Origin: a virus | Virus record (IMG/VR): IMGVR_UViG_3300030412_000377 | Location: 1-35,095 of that record | Strand: one strand, 5' to 3' | Length of the DNA: 35,095 nucleotides | In this document: piece after piece, positions 1 through 6,500 of the stretch | Numbering within the stretch: the first letter of the stretch is position 1 | How the letters are laid out: each line of letters begins with the position of its first letter | Position numbers and translations under genes: made by a program | Notes under the pieces: generated by a model | Seen by the model: the letters and a program-made list of their open reading frames with translations, nothing else | What the model was told of the DNA's origin: nothing | Database searches by the model: none

Positions 1-489
1 AGTCGCACCTCTTTCACGCTCGCCAATCTCGACGCCAATCTCGGCTTTTGCCAACGTTGCTGTCGTCTCTCTCAATAGCAGTTCTGCATTCTCGGCCATA
101 AACCCAATCACCATCTTCGCTTCGCTAGACAAGTTTGTGAACGCACTCTCCAGCGCCTCCATCGTTTCAACAACCACTTCTTGCGAGGCGGATTGGTCTG
201 CAATGTTCAGGCGAGACTCATCTAAACTCAGTGCCTTTGTGTCCATTGAGTAGCGCTTCTCCCTGTTGATAAGCTTGTTAGCAAAGCTATAGGCGGCGGT
301 GAGATAGTAGGTTGAAAATAAAAACCCCTTAGACTCGTCAAACTTTTTGACCGCCTTCAAGAACACAATGGACATTTCCTGAAATATGTCGTCGTACTCG
401 ACACCAACGCGCATGGCGCTGGAGCGAGCAAAGACTTTTTTAGAAACGTAGTGGATAAGTCCAACATTTGCTTCGTATGTAAGGTTCAT
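1..489 (-). CDS. RNA polymerase sigma-70-like factor (3' end cut by window edge)
   Basis: The minus-strand reading frame starts with ATG at 487-489 and stays open for 163 codons to the window edge, so its C-terminus is missing. Residues about 30-80 look like sigma-70 region 2: YDDIFQE (32-38), then FDESKGFLFSTYY (50-62), an aromatic and basic stretch that in the family binds core polymerase and melts the -10 element. The last about 45 residues form a helix-rich segment compatible with the beginning of a region 4 DNA-binding domain. The start lies 4 nt after the stop of the AAA ATPase gene, so it is co-transcribed with the AAA-VWA genes. Its role would be to redirect host RNA polymerase to phage promoters; which promoters is unknown. 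An ECF-like or short phage sigma is the most likely class. Confidence 0.72.
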   Translation of the reverse strand, partial: MNLTYEANVGLIHYVSKKVFARSSAMRVGVEYDDIFQEMSIVFLKAVKKFDESKGFLFSTYYLTAAYSFANKLINREKRYSMDTKALSLDESRLNIADQSASQEVVVETMEALESAFTNLSSEAKMVIGFMAENAELLLRETTATLAKAEIGVEIGERERGAT

Positions 490-492
490 AAA

Positions 493-1638
493 TTACCCGA
501 AGATACGCTGTGCAATGCCGAGCGCTGTTTCACGATCTACAGAGCCAAGACGATTGATGAACGAGAGCTTAAGACCTGTTGTCCAACTTGCACGTCGAAC
601 CCCAATTCGTGAGGCATTTATTAGCTCACGTGGACCCACCGTCGCCGACATGTTGCCCTTGTCGAACGCTTTACGAATTTCAGTGGCGAAGTCAATGATC
701 TTCTCAGCGTCGGGACGCATTAAGCTGGCTTGACTCACCAAGACCGAAATTTCTTGCTCTTTCGGCATGTAATCGACGTGCTCTACAATCCCAAATCGAG
801 AGTAGTTGGCTGCATTACCGATATTCGTACCTACGTAGAGCGCATGTTCATCACCAGATCCATTTGTATTGCCTGTCGCGACAAAGCGAAAGTTCGGATG
901 TGGCTTAACAACTCGCCATTCAGGGGGCGCTTCTTTAATCACCAGTGACTTACCTTCCAACACAGGCTGATAGACTGCTAGAATGCTGGCATGTGCAAAG
1001 TCATACTCATCGGCGTTATACAACCAGCCATTCTTCATCGCTAGGGCAAGTGGACCTGGCTCGAAGTAAGTGCCTTCTGCGTTCGCCAGCGTTTGACCAA
1101 CGATGTGAGACTCTTCGGTGTTGGCTGTGTGCTGAACGCGAAAGTATGGACGGTTTGTGTAATGGGCAATTTGTTCAAAGATGGTAGATTTACCAACCCC
1201 TGCGTGTCCCCATAAATATGTTGGGATTGCGAACTCTAAGCCCAATAAGACCGTCTTCAAAAGCTCAATACTGAAAATGTAATTCTCATCGGCTTCTGGG
1301 ATCATATCGGCATCGCCAGCGGTTTTAAAGACTCTAATTGGAATCCCTTCGCCTTTGCCGTTGAGTGCTGCTTTAACCTTGCCAAGACCGAAGACTTGGT
1401 GCATCGGCTCCATATTGTGATCTTCTTTTGAGAAATCCATCACTTTAGCAGCAACGCTCATTTTGGTCTTTTCAGACTTGGCCGCAATTGCTTCTTTCGC
1501 CTTGTCGCTAAATAGCTCGGCTTCTGGATATGATAGCTTGTACTCTTCCAGACTGACTTCTGGATGGAGTTGGCTCAAGTGAAGTTGTACGCTGTGAATT
1601 TTCGCCCCACAAATCTCGCAAGTAATTTTTTCAGACAT
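493..1638 (-). CDS. MoxR/CobS-like AAA ATPase with N-terminal zinc finger
   Basis: 381 residues. A small zinc-finger-like motif opens the protein (C7, C10, H20, H25), a fusion also seen in phage proteins commonly labelled CobS or porphyrin biosynthesis protein. The AAA core has a Walker A GHAGVGKST at 144-152, a Walker B-like WLYNADEYD near 205-213, and a sensor-1-like segment with ATGNTNG. It should be a hexameric ATPase that remodels a target through a VWA partner, which is encoded immediately upstream (the 1757-3874 gene). The start ATG follows a clear GAGGGGAAC ribosome site. A cobaltochelatase role is unlikely because no cobalamin gene is present. The MoxR-VWA pairing is solid from sequence, but the cellular target is not known. 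Confidence 0.85.
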   Translation of the reverse strand: MSEKITCEICGAKIHSVQLHLSQLHPEVSLEEYKLSYPEAELFSDKAKEAIAAKSEKTKMSVAAKVMDFSKEDHNMEPMHQVFGLGKVKAALNGKGEGIPIRVFKTAGDADMIPEADENYIFSIELLKTVLLGLEFAIPTYLWGHAGVGKSTIFEQIAHYTNRPYFRVQHTANTEESHIVGQTLANAEGTYFEPGPLALAMKNGWLYNADEYDFAHASILAVYQPVLEGKSLVIKEAPPEWRVVKPHPNFRFVATGNTNGSGDEHALYVGTNIGNAANYSRFGIVEHVDYMPKEQEISVLVSQASLMRPDAEKIIDFATEIRKAFDKGNMSATVGPRELINASRIGVRRASWTTGLKLSFINRLGSVDRETALGIAQRIFG

Positions 1639-1708
1639 AGTGTTCCCCTCTATTTCTATTTAATGTGTTTGATAACGTTTTGTTATGTTGTATATGATAA
1701 GCGACTAG

Positions 1709-1735
1709 AAGCGGTAACACAATAAGTTACCGCTT
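1709..1735. repeat. Perfect 10-bp inverted repeat
   Basis: AAGCGGTAAC, a 7-nt loop (ACAATAA), then GTTACCGCTT, in the spacer between the VWA gene and the AAA gene. There is no T-run on either side, so it is not a standard terminator. Its right arm overlaps the 18-bp operator-like site at 1723-1740, so it may be a regulatory hairpin or an extended binding site. Confidence 0.6.
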
Positions 1736-1740
1736 ACTTA
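1723..1740 (-). promoter_or_regulatory. Operator-like 18-bp palindrome, site A
   Basis: On the minus strand TAAGTAAGCGGTAACTTA, followed in register by a -10-like TATTGT. It keeps the outer arms TAAGT...ACTTA of the repeated element but diverges in the centre. It lies about 85 bp upstream of the AAA ATPase start and could give that gene a promoter separate from the VWA gene. Confidence 0.45.
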
Positions 1741-1756
1741 TTTCAGGTAAGTTGAT

Positions 1757-3874
1757 TTAGTCGAGCATTACACGTCTTAGCTGCTCCATTAATGTAGTTG
1801 GTAATGAGGACACGTCATTCAATACCGCATAGTCTGGGTAGTATCGCTTAACCACGTCCGTCTCGATGCCAATCCCAAATATATCAATCCCAACTCTTAT
1901 GAACTTTTTAACAGTTTCCTTCAAGTGTCTGTCCTGCGCGTTCATATCCCCTCTTGCCGCTGGCTGTCCGTCTGACAGTACGAATAGAACTCGGCGCTCA
2001 TTGCTCTGCTGTAGAAGGCGCTCGCAAGCATACTCCACGCACTCCCCATCTAAGTTACTTGAAGCGTCGATGGCGTAAGGCGTCACAGCCATGCGCTTTT
2101 TCTGTTCGGGTCCGAACCGCTCGCCATACGACTTGAATACTGGCATGTAGATGCGATCACTGCGAGAGTAGGTTCTCCCCATTTTCATCTCTTCCTCGTT
2201 TATTCTCTTTCTGTCTTCCGCTCTTAAGTTGGGTGACTTAGTGGTAAACCCCAATATTTCAAAGTCCACATTGACGCGACTTAGCACCTGCGACATAGCG
2301 TAGCCAGCTTCCATCGCTCTATTGAGTCGTGAGTTCGACCGCATTGATCCCGACAAGTCAATTAACACAGTTACGGCGACGTCTTTGGTCTTGCCCATCA
2401 CTTCACGTTTGCGGAACACGCGATCATCACCTGTCTTAAGCTTGAACAAGGCGGATGAGTTGACGCGACCATTTCTTCGTCCAGGCTGCCAGCGTGAGCG
2501 CGCTTTGGCCAATATCATTCTTTCTAGGTTCTTTTGAAGTGGGCCGACCACGTGACGCACCTTGTCATCCAGCTCTTCCAACATGCCATCTCTAAAGGCT
2601 CTCATTTCATCGTCGTATGGCGCGATAACGTCAAATTCTTTCGTGTAGACCAAGTAATCCGCACTCTTTGTTTCATCGAGGGCGTCTCGACTGATCGCCA
2701 TGCCGGCGGTATCATCAAAACCCTCTCCACTCACTAACTTCTCAAAGTCCTCAACAGAAATGGACTTCACTTCTTCGGACTCATCTTCGCCCCCAGACTC
2801 AAATTCAGATTCTTCCTCAGATTCTTCCTCTTCATCGTCGGACTCAGATTCTTCCTCTTCATCGTCGGACTCACCTTCACCTTCATCGTCGGACTCAGAT
2901 TCTTCCTCTTCATCGTCGGACTCACCTTCACCTTCACCAGACCCACCTTCATCATCAGACCCTTCCGATTCGGGTTCTTCTTCCGATTCGGGTTCTTCTT
3001 CCGATTCGGGTTCTTCTTCCGATTCGGGTTCTTCTTCCGGCTCAGACTCGCCCTCAGACTCATCCTCGCCCTCAGACTCGTCCTTGTCAGATTTGGTAGA
3101 GATACTACCCTCCTCGTCTTCGCCCTTTTCGCCTTTGTCTTCGTCGGACTCACCCTTACTACCGCCGTCTCTCGTTGACTTGGTTCTTTCTTTTGGTTCA
3201 GGCTCAGACTCAGACTCAGGCTTCTCTGGCTTCTCTGGGGCGATTGCTTTGTGAATTTCGATGGCGACAGATAACGAATCGCTGGTAGACGACACGTCGG
3301 CTATTTTCTTGCGAAGGTCGTCGCCTATTTTGTCAGTAAACTCAGGAATCAGTGGCCACTTGTCACTCATATAATCAACAAATACTTTTTGGCCAGACCA
3401 CGCTCTGATCGCTGGCACAAGTAGCGAACCCAACACTTTGTCTCTATCGCCCGCTGCAATTGCGCCTTCGACCGTTGGCGTCGTGTACTTCTCTAAGAAG
3501 AAGTTACCGACATTGTCTAAGTTGGTTGCAGAACCTTTAAACCGCTTAATCATGCTCTTTTCAACAAACGTGTCTTCGACCATGTTTGTTATTTCTGCAA
3601 CGCCTTTTCCGTATTTAGCTGATTTGGATAGGACATCAAAGTCTGAGAACATCAAGTGACCAACTTCGTGATCTAAGAAGCCATTAATGGCATTAATTAA
3701 ACCTTCGCTTGCTGTGTCTGGTATGTACGGCAGATTGACGCGCTGTGGAACGCCTCTTATTGATTCAACGTAGGCTGATGAGCCGCGTTGCGTAACTACG
3801 ATACCTCTACCTGATAAGATTCTCGTTACTTTTGATATTGACTCTCTCAATACATTGATGTCTAACTCAGCCAT
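1757..3874 (-). CDS. CobT-like VWA-domain protein with long acidic linker
   Basis: 705 residues. Residues 1-210 form an N-terminal domain with an HEVGHL motif (about 69-74). About 215-380 is an extremely acidic, low-complexity linker of Glu/Ser/Asp repeats. The C-terminal 200 residues are a von Willebrand A domain with the metal-ion-dependent adhesion site DLSGSM at 506-511 and a later VLSDGQP. This is the architecture of CobT-type partners of MoxR/CobS AAA ATPases, and the AAA gene follows on the same strand. HEVGH resembles a zinc-metallopeptidase HExxH motif; whether it is catalytic is open. The start ATG follows a GAGGAGAT ribosome site. The substrate is unknown; a chelatase role is not supported by any neighbour. 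Confidence 0.82.
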   Translation of the reverse strand: MAELDINVLRESISKVTRILSGRGIVVTQRGSSAYVESIRGVPQRVNLPYIPDTASEGLINAINGFLDHEVGHLMFSDFDVLSKSAKYGKGVAEITNMVEDTFVEKSMIKRFKGSATNLDNVGNFFLEKYTTPTVEGAIAAGDRDKVLGSLLVPAIRAWSGQKVFVDYMSDKWPLIPEFTDKIGDDLRKKIADVSSTSDSLSVAIEIHKAIAPEKPEKPESESEPEPKERTKSTRDGGSKGESDEDKGEKGEDEEGSISTKSDKDESEGEDESEGESEPEEEPESEEEPESEEEPESEEEPESEGSDDEGGSGEGEGESDDEEEESESDDEGEGESDDEEEESESDDEEEESEEESEFESGGEDESEEVKSISVEDFEKLVSGEGFDDTAGMAISRDALDETKSADYLVYTKEFDVIAPYDDEMRAFRDGMLEELDDKVRHVVGPLQKNLERMILAKARSRWQPGRRNGRVNSSALFKLKTGDDRVFRKREVMGKTKDVAVTVLIDLSGSMRSNSRLNRAMEAGYAMSQVLSRVNVDFEILGFTTKSPNLRAEDRKRINEEEMKMGRTYSRSDRIYMPVFKSYGERFGPEQKKRMAVTPYAIDASSNLDGECVEYACERLLQQSNERRVLFVLSDGQPAARGDMNAQDRHLKETVKKFIRVGIDIFGIGIETDVVKRYYPDYAVLNDVSSLPTTLMEQLRRVMLD
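2967..3038 (-). repeat. Four perfect 18-bp tandem repeats coding the acidic linker
   Basis: The unit GATTCGGGTTCTTCTTCC (plus strand) is repeated four times and encodes the hexapeptide repeat EEPESE of the VWA protein linker. Looser repeats of an approximately 27-bp unit containing TTCCTCTTCATCGTCGGACT lie beside it at about 2810-2935. The region is coding and could change length by slippage. Confidence 0.9.
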
Positions 3875-3953
3875 ATTTATCTCCTCGATATATTCAAAGC
3901 TATTAATTACTATTCTGTGGGCTATTCAATTTCAATCAAATCACACGATTTAA

Positions 3954-3971
3954 TAGCTCACTGATTACTTA
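3954..3971. promoter_or_regulatory. Operator-like 18-bp palindrome, site B
   Basis: Plus strand TAGCTCACTGATTACTTA; read on the minus strand TAAGTAATCAGTGAGCTA. In the minus orientation the -10-like TATTAA occupies the same place, directly after 16 nt of the element, as TATAAT does at sites E, F and H. It is about 80 bp upstream of the VWA gene start and probably carries that gene's promoter. The element is in the divergent 3875-4230 interval, which also serves the XRE gene. Confidence 0.55.
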
Positions 3972-4048
3972 TTAATTATGATACAAAATAAATCGCGGAA
4001 ATTGAAGAGAAAGATTATCTTAGGTAATTAGATTGAGCTATCACTACT

Positions 4049-4081
4049 CTCAAGGTCTTTCTAAGATTATTCCACCTTGAG
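4049..4081. repeat. Perfect 8-bp inverted repeat with 17-nt loop
   Basis: CTCAAGGT at 4049-4056 and ACCTTGAG at 4074-4081. It lies in the divergent control region between the VWA gene and the XRE gene, just upstream of the XRE promoter. No T-run follows, so a terminator is unlikely; a second regulator binding site or chance are both possible. Confidence 0.4.
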
Positions 4082-4104
4082 GATCTGTGCGGGATGATAA
4101 GTCA

Positions 4105-4134
4105 TTGACTATTTAACTTTCTCAATACTATACT
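4105..4134 (+). promoter_or_regulatory. Sigma-70 promoter for the XRE regulator
   Basis: TTGACT (4105-4110), an 18-bp spacer, then TATACT (4129-4134). The -35 hexamer is embedded in ATAAGTCATTGACTAT (about 4097-4112), which carries the TAAGTCA half-site of the repeated operator plus an inverted TGACTA. This suggests the regulator controls its own promoter. It predicts a leader of about 90 nt before the ATG at 4231. Confidence 0.6.
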
Positions 4135-4149
4135 AATAATTACAAACCA

Positions 4150-4216
4150 CATAGCGAGTTGCTATGGGAATGTAAATCGACACTCTGAGAGTGCAACAAT
4201 GCCAAAGGAATTGGCA
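4150..4216 (+). promoter_or_regulatory. Three small stem-loops in the XRE leader
   Basis: Three consecutive short inverted repeats precede the ribosome site: CATAGC/GCTATG (4150-4166), CACTC/GAGTG (4181-4193) and TGCCAA/TTGGCA (4200-4216). All fall downstream of the predicted transcription start, so they could fold in the mRNA leader or serve as DNA binding sites. No known riboswitch is recognised. Confidence 0.4.
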
Positions 4217-4230
4217 AAGATAGAGGGGGA

Positions 4231-4653
4231 ATGAATAGCATGAAGGAAACTACCAAACAGAACAAAACTATTGAGCTTAGTAAATATTTAGGCAAACAAA
4301 TAGAAGTATGTGGAAAGACCCAGCGCGAAATCGCTACCGATCTGGGATATAAAAATCCAAACATCATTACCATGTTCAAACAAGCTCATACAAAGATGCC
4401 TTTGGACAAGGTGGCTCTGATGGCAGAGTCTCTAGGCGTTGACCCAGTCAATCTGCTTAGAATGACCGTGAAGGAGTATTATCCGGGAATGTGGGAGGTC
4501 ATTGAGGGAATAATGGGCCGAGCCGTCAGCGAGAATGAGTATAAGATGATCGAGATCATTCGAGCCAACAAACAAAATCCAGACGCAGACCCACACATTT
4601 CAACCCCAAGTCAGGAAAAGAAGTTGATCGACTTTGCTTCAACGCTCGACTAG
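4231..4653 (+). CDS. XRE-family (Cro/CI-like) transcriptional regulator
   Basis: 140 residues. A helix-turn-helix spans about residues 28-55 (KTQREIATDLGY then NPNIITMFKQ), followed by LDKVALMAESLGVDP, the typical XRE fourth and fifth helices. The C-terminal half is short and helical, without the Ser-Lys self-cleaving peptidase domain of lambda CI. It is one of only two plus-strand genes and is followed by a strong terminator. Its position beside the excisionase and integrase suggests a lysogeny repressor or Cro-like switch protein. It is the best candidate to bind the repeated 18-bp palindromes. ATG 4231 sits very close to the GAGGGGGA ribosome site; ATG 4240 is a possible alternative start. 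Confidence 0.8.
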   Translation: MNSMKETTKQNKTIELSKYLGKQIEVCGKTQREIATDLGYKNPNIITMFKQAHTKMPLDKVALMAESLGVDPVNLLRMTVKEYYPGMWEVIEGIMGRAVSENEYKMIEIIRANKQNPDADPHISTPSQEKKLIDFASTLD

Positions 4654-4673
4654 GTAGACAGTTTCAAAAGTTT

Positions 4674-4703
4674 AAAGGTCATCGATTGATGGCCTTTTTT
4701 TTT
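4674..4703 (+). terminator. Rho-independent terminator of the XRE gene
   Basis: Stem AAAGGTCATC / GATGGCCTTT (10 pairs with one G-T), loop GATT, followed by a run of T to 4703. It lies 20 nt after the XRE stop codon, separating XRE transcription from the excisionase promoter. Confidence 0.85.
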
Positions 4704-4713
4704 GGTCTTAATA

Positions 4714-4742
4714 TTGACGAAAAGTAAGTCACCACTTATCAT
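4714..4742 (+). promoter_or_regulatory. Promoter of the excisionase-like gene with operator in the spacer (site C)
   Basis: TTGACG (4714-4719), a 17-bp spacer, then TATCAT (4737-4742). The spacer contains TAAGTCACCACT (from 4725), the left arm of the repeated element, so a bound regulator would block this promoter. Confidence 0.6.
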
Positions 4743-4749
4743 TCGATAG

Positions 4750-4767
4750 TAAGTCACTAATGACTTT
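4750..4767 (+). promoter_or_regulatory. Operator-like 18-bp palindrome, site D
   Basis: TAAGTCACTAATGACTTT, located at the predicted transcription start of the excisionase promoter, 25 bp from site C. Two copies flanking the -10 is the arrangement expected for repression. Confidence 0.65.
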
Positions 4768-4783
4768 TATTTGGAGAGAAGAA

Positions 4784-4975
4784 ATGACCTATTCTGGCTT
4801 TTTCACAACGGAAGAATTATTGTCGCGATATAAGATCGCCGCGCGTACGCTTAATCGATGGCAGCATGTGAAGCGAAACAAAGTTGGCGAGCTATTTCCA
4901 AAGCCCACTCTTCCGGGTGATGGTGGATATAATAGATGGTCTTACGAAGACATCGAGTCTTGGGAACGGGGCTAA
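4784..4975 (+). CDS. Excisionase-like small HTH protein (AlpA/MerR-type)
   Basis: 63 residues from ATG 4784, chosen over the in-frame ATG at 4760 because GGAGAG sits at proper distance before it and because 4760 lies inside operator site D. The sequence TTEELLSRYKIAARTLNRWQ followed by YNRWSYEDIESWE fits a winged-helix AlpA/MerR-type fold used by phage excisionases and recombination directionality factors. It is next to the integrase but convergent with it; the two stop codons overlap by 3 bases. Likely role: directing excision at induction. A small transcription activator is the alternative. Confidence 0.68.
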   Translation: MTYSGFFTTEELLSRYKIAARTLNRWQHVKRNKVGELFPKPTLPGDGGYNRWSYEDIESWERG

Positions 4976-6180
4976 ATAACCTTCCCACTCCCCACAATGC
5001 CCTCAATCTGATAAAACAATCGCGTCAACGCCTCTCTCTGCTCCTTGACGTAGGTATATTGGTCGTACACATCCTTCATCCCACCCAGCTTGTGCGCCAA
5101 AATAATCTCACAAATGTCCGGCAGCGTGTGTTCGGACAATTTAGTTCTCGCCGTTCTTCTCAAGTCATGCGGCGTCCAAGGGCTCATCACCTCCCCCATC
5201 TTCTTCGTGATGTAGTTGTCAAAGCTATCCACAGCGTCTCGCACCGTTGGACCACTAAAAGGCTCGCCTGTGCTGTCCGACACAAACACCCACCTTTCCT
5301 TGCCAGATAGCGCAAAGGCCAACTTCAACAAAGGCACTATCTCATCGATGATTGGGCGAACAATCAGGCGACTGGTTTTGCTGATCTTCTCAGGCACAAC
5401 CCACACCTTTTCATCCAAATTAAAATGCTCTTTTTCGCTCAGCCGCAACTCAATCATCCGACACCCCGTCAGCAAGACCAGCTTGTACATGATAATCTTC
5501 TTTGTGGTGACCCTTGTGCCGCGAAATGCTTGCCAAAGCCAGCGAAGTTCGTCGTCGTTCAACGTTCGCCTTATCACGCGCTTCTCAATTTTAAAGTCGA
5601 CCTTTGCGGATAGCGTGGCGACAGGGTTATTCTGGACGACATTCATTCTATGCGCCCACATATAATACTTCTTGATGTTGGTGATGATTCTTTGGGCTAT
5701 GCTTGGCACTTTGGCCGCGATACGCTCGATCTCAGAAACCCAAGACAAAATTGGAATGTCCCCAGGTGGCACTTTCCCTATATATGGGAAAACGTGTATC
5801 TCAAACGAGGCGAGTTGCTCCGATGGTCTTATCACTTCGCCCCACCGGTTCTTCTTAAACCAGTTGGTGAACGATGTCTCGAAAGACTCGCGCGTCACGA
5901 CCTTATCCTTCTCCGCCGCCTTGACCAGTTTTGGGTTGTGGCCTTCGTCCAATAGACCGCGTATTCTCAGACATTCGTTCCTAGCCTGCTTAAGTGTGAA
6001 TCTGGGATACGTTCCCAGTTTTATTCTGCTGGGTTTGCCATCGTATCGATAGCGCATTTGAAATGTCAGCCTACCTTTCGGAGACACCCTCACACTCAGT
6101 CCATCTCTGTCTGACTTCACCAACTCGCCTTCTCTTGGTCTATTGGCGTTAGCCTTAAGCCAAGCGTCTGTTAATGCCAT
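4972..6180 (-). CDS. int: Tyrosine recombinase (P4-type phage integrase)
   Basis: 402 residues when started at ATG 6178-6180. The frame is open back to 6255, but MALTDAWLKA is the usual start of this family and a GGGGA ribosome site precedes it. The N-terminal part is a DUF4102-type arm-binding domain (GLSVRVSPKG, then KLGTYPRFTLKQAR). A SAM-like core-binding domain follows. The catalytic domain carries LTGCRMIELRLSE (first Arg), PHDLRRTART (His-x-x-Arg), AHKLGG (second His) and the nucleophile Tyr in DQYTY. It catalyses site-specific insertion and excision of the phage. Repeats upstream probably form attP. All catalytic residues are present, so it should be active. Confidence 0.93.
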   Translation of the reverse strand: MALTDAWLKANANRPREGELVKSDRDGLSVRVSPKGRLTFQMRYRYDGKPSRIKLGTYPRFTLKQARNECLRIRGLLDEGHNPKLVKAAEKDKVVTRESFETSFTNWFKKNRWGEVIRPSEQLASFEIHVFPYIGKVPPGDIPILSWVSEIERIAAKVPSIAQRIITNIKKYYMWAHRMNVVQNNPVATLSAKVDFKIEKRVIRRTLNDDELRWLWQAFRGTRVTTKKIIMYKLVLLTGCRMIELRLSEKEHFNLDEKVWVVPEKISKTSRLIVRPIIDEIVPLLKLAFALSGKERWVFVSDSTGEPFSGPTVRDAVDSFDNYITKKMGEVMSPWTPHDLRRTARTKLSEHTLPDICEIILAHKLGGMKDVYDQYTYVKEQREALTRLFYQIEGIVGSGKVI

Positions 6181-6194
6181 GTTACGTCCCCAAC

Positions 6195-6488
6195 GTGTAC
6201 CAAAAATTCTGTCGTTTCTGGTCATTCTACATTTGGTACACACTTTGGTACACAAAAAAATGGCTAGGGGTGTCTTGATGTTGCCGGTGGTTGCTGAGGT
6301 GGGTTTTGCTGAGGTGGGTTAGAGCGGGGGTTTGGGAGGGGTTTTGGCCGGTGATGGCTAGGGTTGATATTTCACCACGTCATTTACATGCGCAATGATG
6401 GCAATATTGCGGAGATTGGCTATGCTCCTTGTGTTGAGGGGTGTTGTCATTTTGTTCCTTTAAGATTTGGTACACAATTTGGTACACA
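6195..6488. other. Putative attP region with integrase arm-site repeats
   Basis: TTTGGTACACA occurs at 6232-6242, 6244-6254, 6466-6476 and 6478-6488: two pairs, each with 12-bp period, all in one orientation. An inverted copy GTGTACCAAAA lies at 6195-6205. The pairs bracket about 210 bp that contains an exact 15-bp tandem repeat (TTGCTGAGGTGGGTT at 6291-6305 and 6306-6320) and TGGCTAGGG twice (6261, 6355). The region is directly upstream of int and holds no gene. Paired direct repeats flanking a core are typical of arm-type integrase sites. The crossover core itself cannot be identified without the host attB. Confidence 0.55.
6316..6341 (+). other. G-quadruplex motif on the plus strand
   Basis: Four G-runs of 3, 5, 3 and 4 separated by 7, 3 and 1 bases match the canonical G3+N1-7 pattern. 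It is in the putative attP/int upstream region. The motif is a sequence fact; folding is not shown. Confidence 0.55.
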
Positions 6489-6500
6489 TTTATTTTTTGC

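Noticed and set aside
930-950. Operator-like TAAGTCACTGGTGATTAA inside the AAA gene
   Set aside because: It is explained by coding for GKSLVIK and the right arm is broken; similar partial matches near 2232 and 10079 were set aside for the same reason.
2700-3254. Long plus-strand Ser/Asp-rich reading frame
   Set aside because: It is the antisense shadow of the Glu/Ser repeat linker of the VWA gene and has no ribosome site.
493-3874. Annotating the AAA/VWA pair as cobalt chelatase subunits
   Set aside because: Homology is to the general MoxR-VWA class; there is no CobN or cobalamin gene in the window.
6181-6255. N-terminal extension of the integrase to 6255
   Set aside because: It would translate through arm-type repeats; the family start is MALTD at 6180 with a ribosome site.
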